Source of the DNA: Scleromatobacter sp038243995
Lineage (GTDB): Bacteria; Pseudomonadota; Gammaproteobacteria; Burkholderiales; Burkholderiaceae_C
Assembly: GCA_038243995.1 (NCBI GenBank)
Contig: JBBRTV010000026.1
Location: 1 to 64,000 of the forward strand
Length of the DNA: 64,000 nt
Reading direction: 5' to 3'
The position numbers and the translations under genes are program-made. The first letter of the stretch is position 1. Each line of letters begins with the position of its first letter. Under the pieces are notes generated by a model, which searched no databases, had not been told where the DNA came from, and worked only from the letters and a program-made list of their open reading frames with translations. Positions 8,703 through 17,296 of this stretch are shown piece after piece.

Positions 8703-10912
8703 ACAGATTTCTTCCGTACGTCGTCTTCCTCGCTGGCCTGGCCGCCCTGGCCTGGGTGGGCCAGGGTTATGTCGGCGCCAACCCGCTGGCGCTGACCATC
8801 ACGGCGCTGATCGGCGCGTTCTACCTGATGGGGGCGCTCGAACTGCATCGCTTCCGGCAGGCGACGTCCGCCCTGGCGCAGGCCGTCGCGGCCATGCCCG
8901 ATCCCCTGGCGGACCTGCGCTCATGGCTGGTCGGCGTGCCGCCCGCCCTGCAGAACGCGGTGCGCCGGCGGATCGAGGGGGAACAGGTCGGTTTCCCCGG
9001 CCCGGCCATGGCGCCGTACCTCGCCGGGCTGCTGGTGCTGCTGGGGATGCTCGGCACGTTCCTGGGCATGGTGCTGACCCTGCGCGGCACCGGCATGGCG
9101 CTCGACAGCGCGACGGACCTGCAGGCCGTCCGCACCTCCCTGGTCGCGCCGGTCAAGGGCCTGGGCCTGGCGTTCGGCACCTCGATCGCCGGGATCGCCA
9201 CGTCCGCGGCGCTGGGCTTCATGTCGGCGCTGTGCCGGGTCGAGCGCGTGCAGGCGGCCCAGCGGCTCGACGGCCGGATCGCGACCACGCTGCGCGTCTT
9301 CTCGGTGGCGCACCATCGCGAGGAGTCCCTGAAGCTCCTGCAGCGCCAGGCCGAGTGCATGCCCGCGCTGGTCGACAGCCTGCGCGCCATGATGGAGGCG
9401 ATGGAGCGCCAGGCGCGCGAGTCGACTGCGCGCCAGCAGGCCAGCCAGGCGGGGTTCCACGGCAAGATCGAGTCAGCCGTCGCAGGCCTCGCGGCGTCCG
9501 TCGATCGGTCGCTGAAGGAGAGCCTGGCGGAAAGCGCCCGCATCGCCGGCGCGACGATAGCGCCGGCCGTCGAGGCCACGCTGGCCGGGATCGCGCGCGA
9601 GACGGTCTCGCTGCACGAGTCCCTCGCCGGGACGGCGCAGCGGCAAGTGGAGCAGCTGTCCACGCGATTCGAGACCATCACGAACCGCGTGGCGCAGTCG
9701 TGGGAGACCGCGCTCGCGCGTCATGAGCGCACCAGCCAGGGCCTCTCCGAAAACCTGCATGCCGCGCTCGATCGCTCGGCACTGACGTTCGAGCAGCGCT
9801 CGACAACGCTGCTGGATTCCGTGGCCCGCCGCCAATCCGAGTGGCAGGACGGGATGGCGACCACGATGGCGGGCCTGGCGAGCCGGGCCGCGGCCGTGCA
9901 GGAGTCGATCGCGGCGTCCGTGACGATGCAGCTCGACGGCGTGTCCGGGCGGCTGGACGGCACGGTCCAGCGCGTGACGGCCACCTGGGAGGAGCTGGCG
10001 ATCCGGCACGAACGTGTCGGCGCGGAGGCGTCGAGGCAGACGGAGTACGCCCTGCGGAGCGCGGCGGGCGCCTTCGAGCAGCACTCGGCCGCGCTGTTGC
10101 GCACGGTGGGCGAAGCCCATGCCGACCTGCAGTCGACCTCGGCGGCGCGGGATGCGCTGCGGATGACCGCGATGACGCAGTCCCTCGAGGCGATGGCCGC
10201 CACGCTGCGGGACGAATGGCAGCAGGCCGGCGCGCAGACCCTGGCCCAGCAGCAGCGGATCTGCGAGACGATGGAGCGCACCGCGCGCGACAGCGCCGCG
10301 CGTGCCGAGGCGCATGCCGGCAGCACCGCCGCGGAGATCGGCCAGCTCTTGCAGGCCGCCTCGGAGGCGCCGCGCGCCGCGGCCGCCGTGATCGCCGAGC
10401 TGCGCCAGAAACTCTCCGACAGCATGGCGCGCGACAACACGCTCCTGGAAGAGCGCGCCCGCATCCTCGAAACGCTCGGCACCCTGCTCGAGGGCGTCAA
10501 CCAGGCCGCGAGCGAACAGCGCGGCGCGATCGATGCCCTGGTCGCCTCGTCCGCCGCCTTGCTGGATCGCGTCGGCAACCGGTTCATCGACCAGGTCGAG
10601 GCGCAGACCGGCAAGCTGGCCGCCGTGGCCGCGCAGGTCACCGGCAGCGCCGTCGAGGTCGCGAGCCTGGGCGAAGCGTTCGGCTTCGCCGTCCAGCTGT
10701 TCGGCGAATCGAACGACAAGCTGGTGGCCCAGCTGCAGCGCATCGACAGCGCCCTGGGCAAGTCGCTCTCGCGCAGCGACGAGCAGCTCGCGTACTACGT
10801 GGCGCAGGCGCGCGAGGTGGTCGACCTCAGCATTCTTTCGCAGAAGCAAATCATCGAGGACCTGCAGCGCATCGGCGGCAAGGCGCCCGCAGTGGCGGTG
10901 GCGGCGCCATGA
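8699..10912 (+). CDS. DUF802-family membrane protein, MotA/ZorA-like motor subunit with long tail
   Basis: A 737-residue protein. Residues 4-22 and 30-48 are two membrane helices. About 107-128 (with LGMLGTFLGMV) and 154-178 (with GLGLAFGTSIAGIATSAALG) form a second pair that reads like the pore-lining helices of the MotA/TolQ/ExbB superfamily. From ~180 to the end, over 500 residues are an Ala/Gln/Glu-rich helical coiled-coil tail predicted in the cytoplasm. This layout, a MotA-like channel plus a very long tail, is also that of ZorA in Zorya defence. The following gene encodes the matching MotB/ZorB-like partner. Both ends overlap neighbours as ATGA, giving one tightly coupled operon. The family is annotated only as DUF802; motor function is inference. 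Confidence 0.85.
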   Translation: MNRFLPYVVFLAGLAALAWVGQGYVGANPLALTITALIGAFYLMGALELHRFRQATSALAQAVAAMPDPLADLRSWLVGVPPALQNAVRRRIEGEQVGFPGPAMAPYLAGLLVLLGMLGTFLGMVLTLRGTGMALDSATDLQAVRTSLVAPVKGLGLAFGTSIAGIATSAALGFMSALCRVERVQAAQRLDGRIATTLRVFSVAHHREESLKLLQRQAECMPALVDSLRAMMEAMERQARESTARQQASQAGFHGKIESAVAGLAASVDRSLKESLAESARIAGATIAPAVEATLAGIARETVSLHESLAGTAQRQVEQLSTRFETITNRVAQSWETALARHERTSQGLSENLHAALDRSALTFEQRSTTLLDSVARRQSEWQDGMATTMAGLASRAAAVQESIAASVTMQLDGVSGRLDGTVQRVTATWEELAIRHERVGAEASRQTEYALRSAAGAFEQHSAALLRTVGEAHADLQSTSAARDALRMTAMTQSLEAMAATLRDEWQQAGAQTLAQQQRICETMERTARDSAARAEAHAGSTAAEIGQLLQAASEAPRAAAAVIAELRQKLSDSMARDNTLLEERARILETLGTLLEGVNQAASEQRGAIDALVASSAALLDRVGNRFIDQVEAQTGKLAAVAAQVTGSAVEVASLGEAFGFAVQLFGESNDKLVAQLQRIDSALGKSLSRSDEQLAYYVAQAREVVDLSILSQKQIIEDLQRIGGKAPAVAVAAP

Positions 10913-11556
10913 TGGACGACGTCGACGCCGGCGTGGAGCCGACGACACCGGTCTGGGCGGTCTTCGGCGACCTGATGTCGGGGCTGCTGGGCGCCTTCGT
11001 CCTGATCCTGCTGTGCGTGCTCGGCGCCCAGCTGGAACTCACCGCGCGCCTGGACAACGAGGTGAAGCAGCACCAGATCGAGGAGCAGCGTCGCCTGGCC
11101 CTCGAACGCGCGCTGGCGGTGCCGCTGGCCGCCGGGCGCGTGACGCTGGATCACGGGCGCATCGGGATCAGCGGCAGCGTGCTCTTCGCCTTCAACTCCG
11201 CCGACCTGCAGCCCGAGGGACGGCAACTGTTGAAGAGCCTGGCGGCGCCGCTCGCCGGGTTCCTCCAGGCGCGCGACGAGCTGCTGATGGTCAGCGGCTT
11301 CACCGACGATCGGCAGGTGCGCGGGGGCAACCGGCAGTTCTCCGACAACTGGGAGCTCGCGGCCCAGCGCTCGCTGACGGTGACGCGTGCGCTGATCGAG
11401 GAGGGCGTCCCGTCGTCCGCCATCTTCGCCGCGGCCTTCGGCTCCGAGCAGCCGGTGGCGTCGAACGGCGACGCGGACGGGCGCTCGCGCAACCGGCGTG
11501 TCGAGATGGCACCCACCCCCAGGTCGTCGACCGCGACCGCCAGGCCCCATGCTTGA
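10909..11556 (+). CDS. OmpA/MotB-like protein with a single membrane helix, probable stator partner
   Basis: A 215-residue protein with a short cytoplasmic N-terminus, one membrane helix starting FGDLMSGLLGAFVLILL, a linker of about 50 residues and a C-terminal OmpA-type peptidoglycan-binding domain (VLFAFNSADL, SGFTDD, NWELAAQRSL, RNRRVEM). Asp21 lies at the start of the membrane helix, where MotB and ZorB keep their essential proton- or sodium-binding aspartate. With the preceding DUF802 protein it makes a MotA-MotB type pair anchored to the cell wall. It starts at ATG 10909, overlapping the DUF802 stop; a second in-frame ATG follows at 10912. The 3' end overlaps the next gene by 8 bp. Confidence 0.87.
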   Translation: MMDDVDAGVEPTTPVWAVFGDLMSGLLGAFVLILLCVLGAQLELTARLDNEVKQHQIEEQRRLALERALAVPLAAGRVTLDHGRIGISGSVLFAFNSADLQPEGRQLLKSLAAPLAGFLQARDELLMVSGFTDDRQVRGGNRQFSDNWELAAQRSLTVTRALIEEGVPSSAIFAAAFGSEQPVASNGDADGRSRNRRVEMAPTPRSSTATARPHA

Positions 11557-12241
11557 GGTTGGCCGGCCCGAAGCGTCGGCCTGCGCGGTCGAGGGGACAG
11601 GGCTGGTCGCCGCGATGGACGCCTTGCGGGCGCGTGGCGCGCCGCGTATCCATCCCGTCCGCTTCCGGTTCGTCGAGTGCCTGGCCCGCCGTGCCGCCGC
11701 CCACGAAGGCGACGCGCGACGCCTGCTGGACGACAGGCTGGCCCGGCTGATCGCCGCGCTGGGCGAGGATCTCGACCGGGCGGGCGTCGCGGCCGGCGCA
11801 GCCGGCCCCCCGGCCGCCGCGGGCGCGGCGCGGCGCGGCGCGCTCGCGGAACTCGTGGATCATGTCGCGCGGCAGTCGCCGGGCGCCGCGGCAGGCCCGT
11901 CGGCGCGGGAACACGCGACCCCGCCCGGTCGTGGCGCCCCCGCGGAGCTGGAGGCCCTCGCGTATTTCAGGCGCACCTGGTCGAGGCTGAGCGCGCAACA
12001 GCGCCTGGCGCAGTCCCTGGCTACCCTGCCGAACAACGCCGGCCCCCTCAACTCGCATCACCTCGTGCACCGGGCGCTGACGGCGATGCGCGAGTTGTCG
12101 CCGGAGTACCTCGACCAGTTCATGTCGCATGTCGATGCCCTGCTGTGGCTCGATCTGGCGAACGGCAACGACGACCGCGAGACAAGCCAGGGCTCCCGCA
12201 GCGACGGCGAGAGGAAGCTCGCGCGCGGGCGACGGAAGTGA
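11549..12241 (+). CDS. DUF2894-family protein, last gene of the putative motor operon
   Basis: A 230-residue protein matching the DUF2894 family. It has a helical N-terminal part (roughly residues 20-80), an Ala/Pro-rich linker, and a conserved C-terminal helical region including YFRRTWSRLSAQQRL, NAGPLNSHHLV and SPEYLDQFMSHVDALLWLD. No membrane helix, signal peptide or catalytic motif is seen, so a cytoplasmic partner of the motor is likely. The ATG at 11549 lies inside the end of the OmpA-like gene, implying coupled translation. Function unknown. Its constant company is the best hint: DUF3348, DUF802, OmpA-like and DUF2894 are contiguous here in one direction. Confidence 0.8.
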   Translation: MLEVGRPEASACAVEGTGLVAAMDALRARGAPRIHPVRFRFVECLARRAAAHEGDARRLLDDRLARLIAALGEDLDRAGVAAGAAGPPAAAGAARRGALAELVDHVARQSPGAAAGPSAREHATPPGRGAPAELEALAYFRRTWSRLSAQQRLAQSLATLPNNAGPLNSHHLVHRALTAMRELSPEYLDQFMSHVDALLWLDLANGNDDRETSQGSRSDGERKLARGRRK

Positions 12242-12335
12242 TTCCCGGCGCGCCGCGCGAGCTGGCCGGCGGCCGGCCCGGGCCGGTAGCAGAATGGCCC
12301 CTGTAGTCGCCGATATCCGGTGAATGGAGGAACGC

Positions 12336-12722
12336 ATGGTTACCGCGAAGAGGAACTCACCGCTCGCCGCCCTGGAACTCAAGGCTTTCGTCCCGGCGCG
12401 CGACTTCGACCTGTCGAAGCGCTTCTACCGCGCCGTCGGATTCCACGAAGACTGGACCAACGGCGAGGTCGCCCTGTTCAAGAGCGGCGCGACCAGCTTC
12501 CTCCTGCGCTCCGAAGTCGACGCGGGCTACGCCACCGGCCTGCAGATGCAGATCGTGGTCGACTCGGTGGACGACTTGCACGACTACATCCGGTCGGCGC
12601 TCGAGCCCTTCGGGCTGGTTCCCGATGCACCCGTCAATCGGCCGTGGGGCACGCGCGATTTCGTGCTGACGGACCCGAGCGGCGTCCGGTGGCGCATCAC
12701 GCAGGCGAAATCGCCCGCCTGA
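12336..12722 (+). CDS. VOC-family (glyoxalase / bleomycin-resistance fold) protein
   Basis: A 128-residue protein with two beta-alpha-beta-beta-beta modules of the vicinal oxygen chelate fold. It begins LELKAFVPARDFDLSKRFYRAVGF and ends with the typical DFVLTDPSGVRWRI. Members are glyoxalase I, extradiol dioxygenases or binding proteins for drugs such as bleomycin. Here the metal-ligand pattern is not clearly complete, so a binding role is as likely as catalysis. GGAGG at 12326-12330 supports the start at 12336 over the in-frame ATG at 12324. It follows the motor operon by about 95 bp and may be transcribed separately. Confidence 0.85.
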   Translation: MVTAKRNSPLAALELKAFVPARDFDLSKRFYRAVGFHEDWTNGEVALFKSGATSFLLRSEVDAGYATGLQMQIVVDSVDDLHDYIRSALEPFGLVPDAPVNRPWGTRDFVLTDPSGVRWRITQAKSPA

Positions 12723-12735
12723 GGGCCGGCGCCGA

Positions 12736-14457
12736 CTAGATCGAGAACGCGCTCGGCGCGGCCACCGCGGCGTGCAGGTGCGCGAATTCGCAGAACTTCT
12801 CGAAGGACATCGGGCGCCCGTAGCCGTAGCCCTGCACCTCGTCGCAGCGCATGCGCTGCAGCATCGCCATCTGCTCGTCGGTCTCGGCGCCTTCGGCGAC
12901 GACGCGCATCGAGAGCGAGTGCGCCAGCCGGATGAGACCCTTGACGATGGTGCGGCTGGCGGCGTTGGTCGTCATGTCGGCGACGAACGAACGATCGACC
13001 TTGAGCGTATGCACCGGGAAGCGCGCCAGGTAGGCGAACGACGAGTAGCCCGTGCCGAAGTCGTCGATGCTGATGCCGACGCCGAGCTCGTCGAGCCCGG
13101 CCAGCACCGAGGCGCTGGTGGCGACGTCGCGCATCAGGGCGCCTTCGGGGATCTCGATCTCGAGCAATTCGGCTTCGATGCCGGTATCGCGCAGCGCGCA
13201 CAGGACGCTGTCGACCAGGCCCGCATCGGACAGCGACTCGACCGACAGGTTGATGGAGACCGGCACGGCGAGTCCGAGCCGCTTGAGTTCCTGCACCTGC
13301 TTCAACGCATGCCCCAGCACCCAGCGATCGATCGCGGGCATCAGGCCGCATTCCTGGGCCAGCGGCAGGAACTTGTCCGGCGCCAGCATGCCGCGCTCGG
13401 GGTGCGGCCACCGGATCAGCGCCTCGGCGCCGACGACGTGGCGTCCGGCGAGCGAGCCCTTGGGTTGCAGCATGAGGACGAATTGGCCGGTCTCGATGGC
13501 GTTGCGCAGTTCGGCCTCGAGCTCGCTGCGCTGGCGCGTCGCCGTCTCGAGCGACGGCTCGTAGGTGACAGCGCCGTCAATCCTGAGCCGCTTCGACTGC
13601 CGGAGCGCGAGGAGGGCGCGCTTGAGCAGCAACTCCGCGTCGCTGCCGTGTTCCGGTGCGAAGGCCAGCCCGGCCGAGGCGCCGAGGACGAAGGTCTGGC
13701 CATGCAGGACGATGGGGCGCTCCGTCTGCTCGACCAGCGCGCAGACGCGATCGGCCGCGACGGCGGGGTCGGCGCTGGTCACGAAGGCGAACTCGTCGCT
13801 GTTGAGCCGGTACAAGGACTCGCCGGCGAGCGTGACGATCTGCAGGCGCGAGGCCATTTCCATCAGCGCCAGGTCGCCGCGCGCGTAGCCCTGCGCATCG
13901 TTGACCGATGTGAAGCGGCTGAGGCCCATCACCGCGAGCGAGAACGGCGCATCCACCGCGAGGCGCGATTGCATCTCCTGGACCAGGGCCAGCTTGTTGC
14001 CCAGGCCCGTGAGCGGGTCCTTGAGCGCCTGCTGTGCGAGCTGGTATTGGCGCACCACGGTCTCGGAGGCGTCGTTCGCCAGCATCAAGGTGCCGGTGGC
14101 GGTGGGAAAGACACGCACCATGAGCCAGCGGTTGAGCACGGCCGAGTAGCCGATGGAGGCCATCGGGCGGCTCTCCTTGCGCGAGATCTCTATCGTTTCG
14201 TAGAAGATGGATCGGCCGAAGGATGGCTGGTAGTCGAATGGGGTGTGACCGATCACCTGCTCGCGCGGCAGCCGGATGTCTTCCAGGTAGACGTCGTTGC
14301 AGTACTGGACGATCCAGTCGTGGCCGACGTGCACGATCGCCTCCCGGGCCTCCGACAGCAGGCTGGAGAGTCGGGCCGAGTTCGCCTGCTCGATCGTCGA
14401 CGGCATCCCGGCGATGTCGGCGGGGTCGAGCAGGGAGAGGGGCAGGTCGCGCAGCAT
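12736..14457 (-). CDS. PAS-GGDEF(degenerate)-EAL protein, probable c-di-GMP phosphodiesterase
   Basis: A 573-residue soluble protein. It has a PAS-like domain (about 30-140), a GGDEF-type domain (about 145-300) whose signature is LNSDEF instead of GGDEF, so cyclase activity is unlikely, and an EAL domain (about 310-565). The EAL domain keeps EALIRW, INLS, EIEI, DDFGTGYSS, KVDRSF and VAEGAE, so it looks able to cleave c-di-GMP. The inactive GGDEF domain may bind GTP as an activator, as in known composite enzymes. The gene is convergent with the VOC gene, 13 bp apart. Confidence 0.9.
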   Translation of the reverse strand: MLRDLPLSLLDPADIAGMPSTIEQANSARLSSLLSEAREAIVHVGHDWIVQYCNDVYLEDIRLPREQVIGHTPFDYQPSFGRSIFYETIEISRKESRPMASIGYSAVLNRWLMVRVFPTATGTLMLANDASETVVRQYQLAQQALKDPLTGLGNKLALVQEMQSRLAVDAPFSLAVMGLSRFTSVNDAQGYARGDLALMEMASRLQIVTLAGESLYRLNSDEFAFVTSADPAVAADRVCALVEQTERPIVLHGQTFVLGASAGLAFAPEHGSDAELLLKRALLALRQSKRLRIDGAVTYEPSLETATRQRSELEAELRNAIETGQFVLMLQPKGSLAGRHVVGAEALIRWPHPERGMLAPDKFLPLAQECGLMPAIDRWVLGHALKQVQELKRLGLAVPVSINLSVESLSDAGLVDSVLCALRDTGIEAELLEIEIPEGALMRDVATSASVLAGLDELGVGISIDDFGTGYSSFAYLARFPVHTLKVDRSFVADMTTNAASRTIVKGLIRLAHSLSMRVVAEGAETDEQMAMLQRMRCDEVQGYGYGRPMSFEKFCEFAHLHAAVAAPSAFSI

Positions 14458-14759
14458 GGGGGCGGTCTCGGTTCAGGACGTGAAGTCGTTCGGACGGGCA
14501 GGCCCGGGGCGCGGTCGCAAGGGAGTGAGACAGCGTCGTGAGCCAGCCCGTGGCAGGCATATCGACCGCTTCCGGCGCTGCTGAACCCCTGTGGGGGCCG
14601 CAGTCGTGCAATCCGGCACGCTGCAATCCCCGGAAATGCTGTCGGAACCTCCCATTGTTCTTCGATACCGCATAAGGTATGGCCGGATAGTCTTCGTCCG
14701 CAGCCCTGGAATGCGGGCCTGCCACATCCACTTTGCAGGGCGGGCCCGCCCGTCGACCC
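14458..14759. other. Divergent intergenic region with a short inverted repeat
   Basis: This 302-bp gap separates a minus-strand EAL gene from a plus-strand acetyltransferase and must hold both promoters. An inverted repeat ATACC-(6)-GGTAT lies at 14665-14680 in the most AT-rich part and could be a regulator site. No RNA gene or small ORF was recognised. Confidence 0.3.
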
Positions 14760-15464
14760 ATGGCTCACGACTACATCGAGCTCACCGACAGGCTCGAACG
14801 CGCGTACAGCCGGCGCCTGGCACTGCGCCGCCTCGCGCTGTCCGATGCCTGGCCGCTTTACGAGGCCACGCGCAATCCGCTGTTCAACAAGCATCTGCTG
14901 TGGGAGCAGCCGGAGCGCGAGCACGCTGCGCTCGCCCGCATGGATGCGATCGTCGAGGCAGCGCGACGCGGGCGGCTGGCGGCGGTTTCGGGCGTGGTGC
15001 GCACCACCGGCGAATGGGCCTCCCTGTTCCGCTTCCAGCCCTATGCCGCCGATCCCGAATCGATGGAAATGGGCATCTGGACGCACGACCGTTTCTGGGC
15101 CGGGCGCTACAGCGTCGAACTGGCCCTGCTCTGCATCGACGCCACCTTCGATAGCTGCGACGTCGACCGCCTGATGGGCGCGGCGGCGCCGGACAACCGC
15201 GGCTCGTGCGGCCTGATGAGGGCCGTCGGCATGACGGACACCGAGATCGTGCGGCGGCCGACCGAATCCGGGCGCCTGGTCGCCCTGCAGGAATTCGAGA
15301 TCCTGCGCAGCGACTGGGAACGCCAGGTGGCTGGGCGCGCGGCCGATCCGGCGTACGCCGCCGTGGCGGCGGGCGGACGCTCGTCGGCGACCCGGGACGG
15401 GGCGATCGCGGAGTGGTTCGAGTCGACGCGCGATCGCTCGACAGAAGCCGAGATGGCGGACTGA
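14760..15464 (+). CDS. GNAT-like acetyltransferase with C-terminal extension
   Basis: A 234-residue protein. Residues 20-190 follow the RimJ/RimL pattern: RRLALRRLALSDAWPLYEA at the start, MGIWTHDRFWAGRYSVELAL in the core, and APDNRGSCGLMRAVGM, corresponding to the usual N-x-x-S-x-x-x-x-x-x-x-G(L/M) late motif. The acetyl-CoA loop is less canonical than in the gene at 5168. The last ~45 residues are an extra Ala/Arg/Glu-rich tail. Substrate unknown. It is convergent with panD, 13 bp away. The start at 14760 removes a short upstream extension that lacks homology. Confidence 0.72.
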   Translation: MAHDYIELTDRLERAYSRRLALRRLALSDAWPLYEATRNPLFNKHLLWEQPEREHAALARMDAIVEAARRGRLAAVSGVVRTTGEWASLFRFQPYAADPESMEMGIWTHDRFWAGRYSVELALLCIDATFDSCDVDRLMGAAAPDNRGSCGLMRAVGMTDTEIVRRPTESGRLVALQEFEILRSDWERQVAGRAADPAYAAVAAGGRSSATRDGAIAEWFESTRDRSTEAEMAD

Positions 15465-15477
15465 GAATCCGCCCGGG

Positions 15478-15876
15478 TCAACGGCTGTCCGCGGCCGATG
15501 CCGCGCCGTGCCCGACGAAAGACGGTCGCTCCTTGATGCGGTTGTACTCGTCGACGAACACAAGCCGGGGCGACGCGTCGTCCAGCCGGTCTTCCGCGAC
15601 GAGCGCGAACGCCGCGATGATCACCAGGTCGCCGACCATCGCGCGGCGCGCCGCGGATCCATTGAGCGACACGATGCCGCTGCCGCGCGGCGCCTTGATG
15701 GCGTAGGTGACCAGGCGCTCGCCGTTGTCGACGTCCCAGATGTGCACCTGCTCGTTCTCGCGCAGGTTCGCGGCGGCTAGCAGGTCTTCGTCGATCGCGC
15801 ACGAGCCTTCGTAATGCAGCTCGCAGTGGGTCACGCGGGCACGGTGGATCTTGGACTTGAGCAGGGTGCGGAACAT
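15478..15876 (-). CDS. panD: Aspartate 1-decarboxylase proenzyme
   Basis: Pyruvoyl enzyme that decarboxylates L-aspartate to beta-alanine for pantothenate and coenzyme A synthesis. At 132 residues it has near family length. The self-processing site is clear in HYEGSCAID: cleavage between Gly24 and Ser25 gives the pyruvoyl group. Later conserved blocks are VNGERLVTYAI-like (DNGERLVTYAI), LNGSAARRA and GDLVIIAAF. It is monocistronic on the minus strand and divergent from flhB across a 225-bp gap. No panB or panC gene is in the window. Confidence 0.96.
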   Translation of the reverse strand: MFRTLLKSKIHRARVTHCELHYEGSCAIDEDLLAAANLRENEQVHIWDVDNGERLVTYAIKAPRGSGIVSLNGSAARRAMVGDLVIIAAFALVAEDRLDDASPRLVFVDEYNRIKERPSFVGHGAASAADSR

Positions 15877-16101
15877 CGCTGGGCGGGCCTGGATGGGGAC
15901 ACCGGGCTTTCGCTGTGGAGAAAAGCCGCCATTTTGCCCAGCTTCTCCGGCGGCGCCATGCAGCCGGCCGGCCCGGGGGTTCCCGGGGGGAGAGCAGGCC
16001 GGTTTTCGGGTGCTTTTCCCGCTCAAGTTCTGCGGCCCCCCCGGCAACATGGGTGCACTCCCGAGTCCGCTCCATAAACCCGCCCCCCTTCCGCTCATCC
16101 C

Positions 16102-17274
16102 ATGGCCGACGCACAAGACCGCAACCTCCCCGCCTCGGCTCGAAAGATCCGCAAGGCGCGCGAGGACGGCCAGGTGCCGCGCTCGCGCGACCTCGGTCAC
16201 TTCGTTTCCATGGGCCTGGCCGCCGCGTTGCTGTTCACCGCCATGCCGTCGCTGAGCAACTACACGCAGCACCTGCTGGCCGACGGCCTGACCTTCGACC
16301 GCGCCGCCGTGCTGTCGCCCGAGATCGCCGGGCGGCACGCGGTGGACCTGTTCCTGCGCGGGCTGGTCGTCGTGATGATCGTCGGGGGGTTGTTCATGGG
16401 CGCCGGCATCGTCTCCAACCTCGCGCTGGGCGGATGGAACCTCAGTTTCAAGGCGGTCTCGCCGAACTTCGGCCGCATGAACCCGATCTCGGGCTTCGCG
16501 CGCATGTTCGACAAGCAGCACCTGACCGGCACGCTCAAGGCGGTCGCGCTCGCTACCGCGGTCGGCTTCGCCGGCACGACCTACCTGAAAAACCATTTCT
16601 CCGATCTCGGCGGCGTGCTCACTGCCGCGCTGCCGCAGGGCCTCGCCACCGTCGGCGCGACGCTGGGCGGCGGCTTCGTCGCCATGCTGGCGGTGCTGGC
16701 CGTCTGCGCGCTGATCGACGTGCCGCTGCAGCGCCACCAGTTCCTGGCGCGCCTGAAGATGAGCCGCGAGGAGCAGAAGCAGGAGCACAAGGAATCGGAA
16801 GGCAACGGCGAAGTCAAGCAGAAGATGAAGCAGAAGATGCGCGAGATGGCGCGTCGACGGATGATGAAGGCCGTGCCGGCCGCGGACATCGTCGTGATGA
16901 ACCCGACGCACTATGCCGTGGCGCTCAAGTACGACCAGGACGCCATGGGCGCGCCGCGCGTCGTCGCCAAGGGCACCGATCGCCTCGCGATCCGCATCCG
17001 CGACCTGGCGCGCGATGCCGGCGTCCCGGTGCTCGAGGCGCCGCCGCTCGCGCGTGCGCTCTACACCCACGTCGAGATCGACGCCGAAGTCCCCGCGCTG
17101 CTGTTCGCCGCCGTGGCGCAGGTGCTGGCCTGGGTCTACCAGCTGCGCCGCACGCCGAACGCCGGACTGCAAGCACCGAACGTGCACGTCCCGCCCGAAC
17201 TCGATCCGCTCACCGGCGGCCCCGCGCGCCCCAAGCGCCGCCGTCCCGCTCGCCCGGCCCCCGCCGCCGAGTAA
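16102..17274 (+). CDS. flhB: Flagellar type III export gate protein FlhB
   Basis: Membrane component of the flagellar export gate that switches substrate specificity from rod/hook to filament proteins. 390 residues: a basic N-terminal segment, four membrane helices up to about residue 215, a charged linker (EEQKQEHKESEGNGE) and the cytoplasmic domain. The autocleavage site NPTH is at residues 267-270, with cleavage expected between Asn267 and Pro268. The C-terminal tail is Pro/Arg-rich. First gene of flhB-flhA-flhF-flhG-like-fliA. The upstream gap carries TCAAGTTC at about 16024, which resembles the -35 of a sigma-28 promoter, but the -10 is poor. Confidence 0.97.
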   Translation: MADAQDRNLPASARKIRKAREDGQVPRSRDLGHFVSMGLAAALLFTAMPSLSNYTQHLLADGLTFDRAAVLSPEIAGRHAVDLFLRGLVVVMIVGGLFMGAGIVSNLALGGWNLSFKAVSPNFGRMNPISGFARMFDKQHLTGTLKAVALATAVGFAGTTYLKNHFSDLGGVLTAALPQGLATVGATLGGGFVAMLAVLAVCALIDVPLQRHQFLARLKMSREEQKQEHKESEGNGEVKQKMKQKMREMARRRMMKAVPAADIVVMNPTHYAVALKYDQDAMGAPRVVAKGTDRLAIRIRDLARDAGVPVLEAPPLARALYTHVEIDAEVPALLFAAVAQVLAWVYQLRRTPNAGLQAPNVHVPPELDPLTGGPARPKRRRPARPAPAAE

Positions 17275-17296
17275 GAAAGCCCAGTAGAGCCGCCGA

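Noticed and set aside
7929..12241. Calling the four-gene cluster a Zorya system
   Set aside because: Only the motor-like pair resembles ZorA/ZorB. No ZorC, ZorD helicase or ZorE nuclease is present, so I call it a related motor of unknown role.
16000..16060. Sigma-28 promoter before flhB
   Set aside because: TCAAGTTC matches the -35, but the -10 region (CCGGCAAC) has only a partial match at either spacing.
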